A program made the translations under genes and the position numbers. DNA of 11,787 nucleotides from positions 1 through 11,787 of the forward strand of contig CANHJY010000037.1 in the NCBI GenBank assembly GCA_947461185.1, given 5' to 3'. Numbering within the stretch: position 1 is the first letter of the stretch; every line of letters begins with the position of its first letter. The notes beneath the pieces are model-generated. The model ran no database searches. It was not told where the DNA came from and saw only the letters and a list, made by a program, of their open reading frames with translations. This document shows positions 7,940 through 11,787 of this stretch, piece by piece. The stretch is from Flavobacteriales bacterium. GTDB lineage: Bacteria > Bacteroidota > Bacteroidia > Flavobacteriales_D > Crocinitomicaceae.

Positions 7940-8983
7940 TTGTTGGTAGCAGACAAGTACCAAACAGGATTTGACCAGCCGTTGTTGCATACCATGTATG
8001 TGGATAAGAAATTATCGGGTGTTAAAGCGGTACAAACATTATCCAGATTGAACCGAATGTGCGCTGGTAAAGAAGATACGTTTGTATTGGATTTTGCTAA
8101 CGAAACACAAGATATTTTGGATTCGTTCCAACCGTATTACGAACTAACTTCGATAACAGAGAACTCAGACCCGAATCATTTGTATGATTTAAAAGCTGAA
8201 TTAGATAAGGCAAACGTGATATGGGAAACTGAGGTGAACAATTTTTGCAACCTGTTCTTCAAATCTAGTAAAAGCCTCAGCACAAGTGACCAAGGCAAGT
8301 TGAATGCTTACATTGACCCAGCTGTGGAACGATTCAAAGCATTGCCAGAGGAAACAAATGAAGTGTTGGGTACTGAAACAAATCAGGATGATTTCAAAAA
8401 TTCATTGCAGACCTTTTGTAGAACCTATTCATTCTTGACCCAAATCATGCCGTTCTCAGATGTGGATTTGGAGAAGCTCTTCACTTATGGAAGATTTCTA
8501 TTAAAGAAGCTACCGAGAACATCACAGAATGATAAGTTCAAGCTCGGTGACGAAGTTTCATTGGAGTATTACCGTTTACAGAAAATAGCAGAACACAACA
8601 TTGTGATGGAAAGCCGTGGTGTTTATGAATTGGAGGGTGGTGGTCAAGCTGGTATCCGATTGACCAAAGAAGAAGAAGCCAATCTATCAGAGATTATTGA
8701 AGTACTGAATAAGAAGTTTCAAACGGAGTTCAATACAGCCGATAAATTATTCTTTGACCAGATTGAAGAAGAGTTGGTTGTGCATGGTGGATTGAAGGAA
8801 CAAGCTCAAAACAACCCCATTGAAAACTTCAAATTTGGATTCGAGGAGCTGTTCCTAGACAAGCTAATTGCACGCATGGAGCAGAACCAAGATATTTTCA
8901 CCAAAATGATGGATGACAAGGAATTTGGTGATGTGGTAAAAGGTTATATGTTGAAGAAGGTGTATGAACGGTTGAGTAGGTAA
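7940..8983 (+). CDS. hsdR: HsdR C-terminal part: helicase motifs V-VI and C-terminal domain
   Basis: These are 347 codons in the same frame immediately after the TAG. They begin LLVADKYQTGFDQPLL, which holds motif V (TGFD), then QTLSRLNRM (motif VI with its arginine finger, piece residues 32-40) and VLDFAN. The remaining 290 residues are the helical C-terminal HsdR domain. There is no ATG at the head; separate expression would need reinitiation at TTG 7940 or 7943, with a poor SD-like GGATGAG at 7924-7930. The next in-frame ATG lies inside motif V-VI sequence, so a stable independent product is doubtful. The whole piece is free of stops and of obvious decay, which argues the interruption is recent. 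Confidence 0.75.
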   Translation: MLVADKYQTGFDQPLLHTMYVDKKLSGVKAVQTLSRLNRMCAGKEDTFVLDFANETQDILDSFQPYYELTSITENSDPNHLYDLKAELDKANVIWETEVNNFCNLFFKSSKSLSTSDQGKLNAYIDPAVERFKALPEETNEVLGTETNQDDFKNSLQTFCRTYSFLTQIMPFSDVDLEKLFTYGRFLLKKLPRTSQNDKFKLGDEVSLEYYRLQKIAEHNIVMESRGVYELEGGGQAGIRLTKEEEANLSEIIEVLNKKFQTEFNTADKLFFDQIEEELVVHGGLKEQAQNNPIENFKFGFEELFLDKLIARMEQNQDIFTKMMDDKEFGDVVKGYMLKKVYERLSR

Positions 8984-9082
8984 GATGAATACGATTCTTT
9001 GTCAAAATTATCTCCTCTGTTAATTGATTCTTTAACCTTTTTACGCAAAGAATAAATTAAAATTATTTTAAATTTGAGTTAT
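8984..9082 (+). other. Spacer after hsdR with an AT palindrome
   Basis: A perfect 15-bp AT-only palindrome TTAAAAT-T-ATTTTAA lies at 9057-9071, just upstream of the lipoprotein ATG at 9083. It lacks GC pairs and a following T-run, so it is a poor terminator and might instead be an operator. A weak promoter pair (TTTG 8998-9001, TAATTG 9021-9026) is possible. The fall in GC content from here on marks the end of the restriction operon. Confidence 0.3.
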
Positions 9083-9862
9083 ATGAAAGTAAAAATAATT
9101 TTGGGTTTTCATATTAGTTGCATGATTTTTCTCCTTCAATCATGTGGAATTTTTAATCTGTATGAAATAAACTATTCCGAAATCACGAATCCAGGTAAAA
9201 TACCCGAAAAAGTAACATTGTCAGATGGTCAAGAGCCTCAAATAAAAATTCTAGAATCTACCGAACAAATTTTGAAAGAAGTAAATTCATCGATACCACA
9301 AGGATATTATATTATTGGCTACTCTGAATTTAGTTCATCTGCCAATATCGATAAATATTCAGCATCCGTTCTTGCTAAAAAACTTGGCGCAACGAAAATC
9401 ATATTGGCTAGATCATATAGCCATTCAACAACCCAAAGTTATTCTGTACCAGGAACCACTGGTTACGAATATAAGGGGAAATATTTTACAGAAAAGGTTG
9501 AGTCTACACCTAACTCTTCGGTTCAATATGATAAAACAATGTATTATCACGCCGCCGTTTTTATGGTCAAAAGTAGATACCAGCCTAATTACGGCATAAT
9601 AGTATCCCATTTAAGTAATGAACAACGTTCAAATTTTAAGAGGAATTTAGGGGTTATTGTCAATGTAGTATTTACTAATTCCTACATGTATAACGCCAAC
9701 ATAATTGAGGGTGACATAATAATAAAACTTAATGGCTTTGAAATAAAAAACGAGGAAGATTTTAATTTTGCAATAAATTCAATTGAAAAATATGCGAAAG
9801 ATTTCAATATTGAATTATTAAGAGATGGTGAAACACTAAATATTCAAGTCAATCTTGAATAA
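9083..9862 (+). CDS. Lipoprotein with C-terminal PDZ-like domain, function unknown
   Basis: The start is taken at ATG 9083, giving 259 residues; an in-frame TTG at 9074 would only add MSY before the signal. Lys2/Lys4, a hydrophobic core and FLLQSC (16-21) form a lipoprotein signal with Cys21 as the lipidated residue, so it should be membrane-anchored outside the cytoplasm. A middle region (about 50-165) has GYYIIGYSEFSSSA, AKKLGATKIILARSYSHS and a Ser/Thr/Tyr-rich stretch, ending YYHAAVFMVKS. I recognise it as a recurring but uncharacterised domain type. Residues about 170-258 resemble a PDZ domain: NLGVIVNVVFTNS, then A-NIIEGDIIIKLNG and ELLRDGETLNIQV. No protease residues are evident. It is more AT-rich than hsdM and hsdR and is probably not functionally tied to them. 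I would not assign a substrate. Confidence 0.78.
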   Translation: MKVKIILGFHISCMIFLLQSCGIFNLYEINYSEITNPGKIPEKVTLSDGQEPQIKILESTEQILKEVNSSIPQGYYIIGYSEFSSSANIDKYSASVLAKKLGATKIILARSYSHSTTQSYSVPGTTGYEYKGKYFTEKVESTPNSSVQYDKTMYYHAAVFMVKSRYQPNYGIIVSHLSNEQRSNFKRNLGVIVNVVFTNSYMYNANIIEGDIIIKLNGFEIKNEEDFNFAINSIEKYAKDFNIELLRDGETLNIQVNLE

Positions 9863-9879
9863 TTTAGATGGCTAAATTA
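9860..9879 (+). terminator. Stem-loop overlapping the lipoprotein stop codon
   Basis: TAATTTAG (9860-9867) and CTAAATTA (9872-9879) are a perfect 8-bp inverted repeat with a 4-nt loop; the first three bases are the stop codon. The stem is AT-rich and no T-run follows, so it may act as a weak terminator or 3' end stabiliser. Confidence 0.3.
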
Positions 9880-10048
9880 AGGGAACACAAATTCGAGATA
9901 ATAAATTCATTTAGAATTATTTGAATCCTATTAAGTCGATTCCGATATTCATTATTATTAATCAACGAAACTTTCAGAAAGTAATAGTTGAATAAAACTT
10001 GATAATTAAAGCTTGTCATTAAAATGGAAATTACAAATAACAATTTGT

Positions 10049-10597
10049 ATGAAAAAATTTAAAGAACAAAACCCACTACTTTTTTATGGTGGAATTTTTA
10101 TAATTGCAATTTTAATATATGGTAAAATTGCTACCATTCAAAGACAAGATGTTTTAGTAAAATCACAAAAAATCACTTATAATAAATCTATTGAGGAACC
10201 TCAAGAAACAATAGAACCAACAGAGGATGAAAATCTTAAGTTTAATCAAAAAACTTTAGATGAACAGAATAACCCTGAAAGGGGACGAGCATTTAGACGG
10301 ATGACAAAACGCTTAAGAAGAGAAATTGATTTGATGTGTCGAGGTGGTTTGAAAAAAGACTTTATTTACAAGGATAATACTCCATATGGTAAAGTAGTCT
10401 CCATAAATTATGATGATTTTTTTAAAAAATATCACATTTATTTTTACAATGAAGCAGCGAATCAAGTTCATTTTGAACTACTTGAGGGAAATTTTGAATT
10501 TGATGATGATTTTAAATATCAAACTGATTCACTATGGTTGTTTAAGTATAAAGGTTCTATATACCGAATGGTAAATAATGCTGATTCTTTTTATTAA
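10049..10597 (+). CDS. Single-pass membrane protein, function unknown
   Basis: ATG 10049 gives 182 residues. An upstream in-frame TTG at 10013 would add 12 residues that look like translated leader. A short basic N-terminus (MKKFKEQ) is followed by one transmembrane helix at about 9-25 (PLLFYGGIFIIAILIYG), with no cleavage site. A charged linker (about 40-76, EEPQETIEPTEDEN) then leads to an arginine-rich helix (77-92, RGRAFRRMTKRLRRE) and a C-terminal region of about 80 residues rich in Tyr, Phe and Asp. This last part looks like a small beta-rich fold (KVVSINYDDFFKKYHIYFYNE, HFELLEGNFEFDDDFKY). No family is recognised. It shares low GC content and strand with the lipoprotein gene, 186 bp away, so they may form a small accessory pair. 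Whether the C-terminal part is cytoplasmic or periplasmic is not clear. Confidence 0.65.
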   Translation: MKKFKEQNPLLFYGGIFIIAILIYGKIATIQRQDVLVKSQKITYNKSIEEPQETIEPTEDENLKFNQKTLDEQNNPERGRAFRRMTKRLRREIDLMCRGGLKKDFIYKDNTPYGKVVSINYDDFFKKYHIYFYNEAANQVHFELLEGNFEFDDDFKYQTDSLWLFKYKGSIYRMVNNADSFY

Positions 10598-10613
10598 TAG
10601 ATTTCAAGAACCA

Positions 10614-10654
10614 TATTCAAGAGTTGAATACGAGGTGTTGATTTAAAATTAAAT
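10614..10654 (+). terminator. Two AT stem-loops after the membrane-protein gene
   Basis: TATTCAA-GAG-TTGAATA (10614-10630) is a perfect 7-bp stem with a 3-nt loop. It is followed by ATTTAA-AA-TTAAAT (10641-10654) and then TTCTTT. Together they could end transcription of the accessory genes, but the stems are weak and the T-run is short. The rest of 10598-10776 holds no gene that I can support. Confidence 0.35.
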
Positions 10655-10759
10655 TTCTTTAAACACTTACGTCCGAAGAAAAGTTAGTACCAATAAAAAC
10701 GCAATCAAAAACCAAAATCGATCGAGGTATTATTATAAGACGAGGGGGAAGTATCGGAG

Positions 10760-10798
10760 GAAGAAGGATTAATTAACTATTTCTCCCCATCCTTCTTC
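10760..10798. repeat. 10-bp inverted repeat at the 3' end of the small minus-strand gene
   Basis: GAAGAAGGAT (10760-10769) and ATCCTTCTTC (10789-10798) are perfect complements with a 19-bp loop containing the TAG stop of the minus-strand ORF. There is no T-run on either side, so a terminator role is only possible. Confidence 0.4.
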
Positions 10799-10941
10799 GG
10801 ATGTTTCTCTTTCCGTTTATAAACCTTTTTTGATTCTTCTGCTCTTTGAACAAACCTGCCATCGAAGAAACCTTGTTCCACTTGTTTTTCGCGTTGCTTT
10901 CCAACGGTCATTTTGTGAAGTTTGTCTTTTTTGGGTTTCAT
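10777..10941 (-). CDS. Small highly basic protein (54 aa), function unknown
   Basis: ATG at 10939-10941 (complement) gives 54 residues, beginning MKPKKDKLHKMTVGKQREKQ, with lysine and arginine spread along nearly the whole length (KKVYKRKEKHPKK near the end) around a short GFFDGRF centre (24-30). The frame is open upstream to a GTG at 11049, but those codons cross a terminator hairpin and do not look protein-like, so the internal ATG is preferred. A basic, cytoplasmic, RNA- or DNA-binding or ribosome-associated role is possible from composition only. It stands alone, on the strand opposite its neighbours, 22 nt downstream of an intrinsic terminator on the same strand, which suggests attenuation or separate promotion. 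Confidence 0.5.
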   Translation of the reverse strand: MKPKKDKLHKMTVGKQREKQVEQGFFDGRFVQRAEESKKVYKRKEKHPKKDGEK

Positions 10942-10953
10942 GGTGATAAATTT

Positions 10954-10980
10954 AAATAAAAAAGGACGGAAAAACCGCCC
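10954..10980 (-). terminator. Intrinsic terminator on the minus strand
   Basis: Read on the minus strand, GGGCGG (10980-10975), a TTTTT loop and CCGTCC (10969-10964) form a 6-bp stem with one G-U pair, followed directly by TTTTTTATTT (10963-10954). Flanking A-T and G-U pairs could lengthen the stem. This is a good intrinsic terminator. It ends a transcript arriving from the right, 12-13 nt before the start codon of the small basic protein. Confidence 0.65.
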
Positions 10981-11155
10981 TCCTTTAACCTTATCTCGTA
11001 AGATTTTAACGCCCATCGAGCTGTATATGGGATAGCTGGTGATTACCACATTTCTGTGTATTTTGGGGACCTCCCATCTTTTTCAATCACCCCACCTAAC
11101 CCGTAAGTTAAATGGTAAACTCCTTTTCTATACTTGGGAGCCCAAAAACAAGTTT

Positions 11156-11278
11156 TTAAAAGAGAAAAGTTAATCTTTCTCTGTCAATCTTCTCGGTGGA
11201 TTGTGCCCGTCCGTTGGGTTTTATACGGAAAAACCTATGGCTACCATCTGTTAGATGTATGAAGGGAGCTTCCTTCAT
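11156..11278 (-). CDS. Possible 40-residue ORF in the structured region
   Basis: ATG at 11276-11278 (complement) opens MKEAPFIHLTDGSHRFFRIK and continues with PNGRAQSTEKIDRERLTFLF to a TAA at 11156-11158. The same frame continues after that stop for 15 more codons (KLVFGLPSIEKEFTI) before a second TAA. Amino-acid usage looks protein-like, yet there is no ribosome site and it overlaps the hairpins. It is either a tiny gene, a decayed remnant, or chance. Confidence 0.2.
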   Translation of the reverse strand: MKEAPFIHLTDGSHRFFRIKPNGRAQSTEKIDRERLTFLF

Positions 11279-11787
11279 TTTCAACCATACTGACCTTTAG
11301 TTTGAATGTCAGGAAACTTTTTTTTGGAAAGTGACAAAACCAATTTGAAAATGACAATAGTTCGGATTTGATTAGAACTATGATTGGTTAAATTTTTATT
11401 CAGATTGTTTTGGGTAAAACCATAAACCTCTGTCATAAAGACAAAACAAAATTACATAGATTTTTGAATTTAAAAAACACAAAAAATATTAAAATGATTT
11501 TCGATTCATTTATAAAAATTACATTTTTATTTTATTAATCTTTTTGATGTTTATTTGGTATGATGGTCATATTTTGGTGATTTCTTTCCAAAAATTTTTT
11601 CTTCTACTTTTTGTGTTTGATTTCAAATGGGGGTGATGTTTCTGGAAAAATTTTTAAAAATATTTTTTTGAAAATGGCTTGTAAATGGGATTGAAGCTCG
11701 CTTTTCTGAGATTAAATTGCATATAAGGGGGAATACGGGAGGGGGGAGCCCCGGGAGAAGGAATCAGGGAAGCCATAAGGAAGATAA
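11279..11787. other. Gene-free AT-rich tail ending in a G-rich patch
   Basis: I see no supportable gene here. From 11380 to 11690 the DNA is very AT-rich with runs of A and T (for example 11643-11670). From 11727 to 11770 it switches to purine-rich, G-rich sequence containing GGGGAGCCCC (11743-11752) and two copies of CGGGAG. The minus-strand -7 box at 11447-11454 is the only recognisable signal. Confidence 0.5.

Larger units (their letters stand above)
5978..8983 (+). pseudogene. hsdR: hsdR, type I restriction subunit, interrupted by an in-frame TAG
   Basis: One continuous reading frame from ATG 5978 to TAA 8981-8983 is broken once, by TAG at 7937-7939. Counting through that codon gives 1001 residues, the normal size for HsdR. 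Alignable HsdR signatures continue on both sides without a frame change or missing segment, so this is a point nonsense codon and not a frameshift, deletion or insertion. HsdR supplies ATP-driven DNA translocation and cleavage to the HsdM-HsdS complex. Unless the stop is suppressed, or the two pieces reassemble, restriction should be lost while methylation persists. The rest of the frame has no other defect, so the change is recent, a sequencing error, or tolerated by recoding. The two halves are described separately. Confidence 0.85.
10954..11445 (-). ncRNA. Candidate structured leader or small RNA (minus strand)
   Basis: A perfect Bacteroidota -7 box, TAATTTTG, lies on the minus strand (complement of 11447-11454). 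The best -33 TTTG (complement of 11480-11483) is 25 bp away, rather far. A transcript from about 11440 to the terminator at 10954 would be about 490 nt. It contains several stems: ATGAAGGG-AGCT-TCCTTCAT (11259-11278), GGTTTT/AAAACC around 11218-11236, ACTTG/CAAGT around 11133-11152, and CTGAC/GTCAG interleaved with AGTTT/AAACT near 11290-11320. It may be an independent RNA or an attenuating leader of the 54-residue gene. I do not recognise a known RNA family. Confidence 0.3.

Noticed and set aside
8985..9023. 12-codon ORF right after hsdR (MNTILCQNYLLC)
   Set aside because: Short, no ribosome site, no recognisable product; expected by chance.
9315..9599. 94-codon frame inside the lipoprotein gene
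   Set aside because: It overlaps a gene with a clear lipoprotein signal and PDZ-like domain in another frame, and its translation has no protein-like pattern.
11110..11150. RNase P RNA (rnpB), because ATGGTAAACTCC at 11111-11122 resembles the GGTAAACTCC block of rnpB
   Set aside because: The other invariant blocks are missing on both sides: no GAGGAAAGTCC-like segment upstream and no ACAGAA...GGCTTA-like segment downstream. One 10-base match is not enough.
10950..11340. tmRNA or tRNA gene in the structured region
   Set aside because: No GGTTCGA-type T-arm, no acceptor stem ending in CCA, and no tag-peptide frame was found on either strand.
11643..11670. A/T run near 11643-11670 as a terminator
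   Set aside because: The potential stem is only A-T pairs and no gene lies upstream on either strand that would need it.
1..11787. CRISPR array or transposase
   Set aside because: No regularly spaced repeats and no DDE, HUH or tyrosine-recombinase frame was found.

Overview
The window looks like a piece of a Bacteroidota chromosome, most likely a flavobacterium or cytophagan. It is AT-rich, and Shine-Dalgarno motifs are weak or absent. Candidate promoters resemble the Bacteroidota -33 TTTG / -7 TAnnTTTG type. A secretion signal with a Bacteroidota-like ending and a short LxSC-type lipobox are also present. The assignment rests on these features, not on a database match.

Layout. Positions 1-63 hold the first 21 codons of a leftward gene for an exported protein. 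From 210 to 8983 runs a rightward restriction-modification locus: a WYL-domain HTH regulator (210-1034), hsdM (1077-2804), hsdS (2853-4151), a DUF262/DUF1524 GmrSD-like gene (4153-5976) and hsdR (5978-8983). The last three are separated by single bases and are almost certainly one transcript. Two AT-rich accessory genes follow: a lipoprotein with a C-terminal PDZ-like domain (9083-9862) and a single-pass membrane protein (10049-10597). The last 1.2 kb is gene-poor. It contains a small, very basic leftward ORF (10777-10941), preceded on the same strand by an intrinsic terminator and a hairpin-rich stretch, then AT-rich DNA ending in a short G-rich patch.

How the genes work together. HsdM and HsdS should form a type I methyltransferase whose specificity is set by two different target recognition domains. 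HsdR would add the translocase and nuclease, but its frame is broken by an in-frame TAG at 7937-7939, between helicase motifs IV and V. As written, the locus encodes an intact methyltransferase, an intact GmrSD-like putative nuclease, and an HsdR made only as two pieces unless the stop is read through. The WYL regulator probably controls the locus, as BrxR/CapW-type WYL proteins do elsewhere.

The most notable points are the HsdR nonsense codon, the type IV-like gene inside a type I operon, the mosaic composition of hsdS, and a possible leader RNA or small RNA on the minus strand near 10954-11445.
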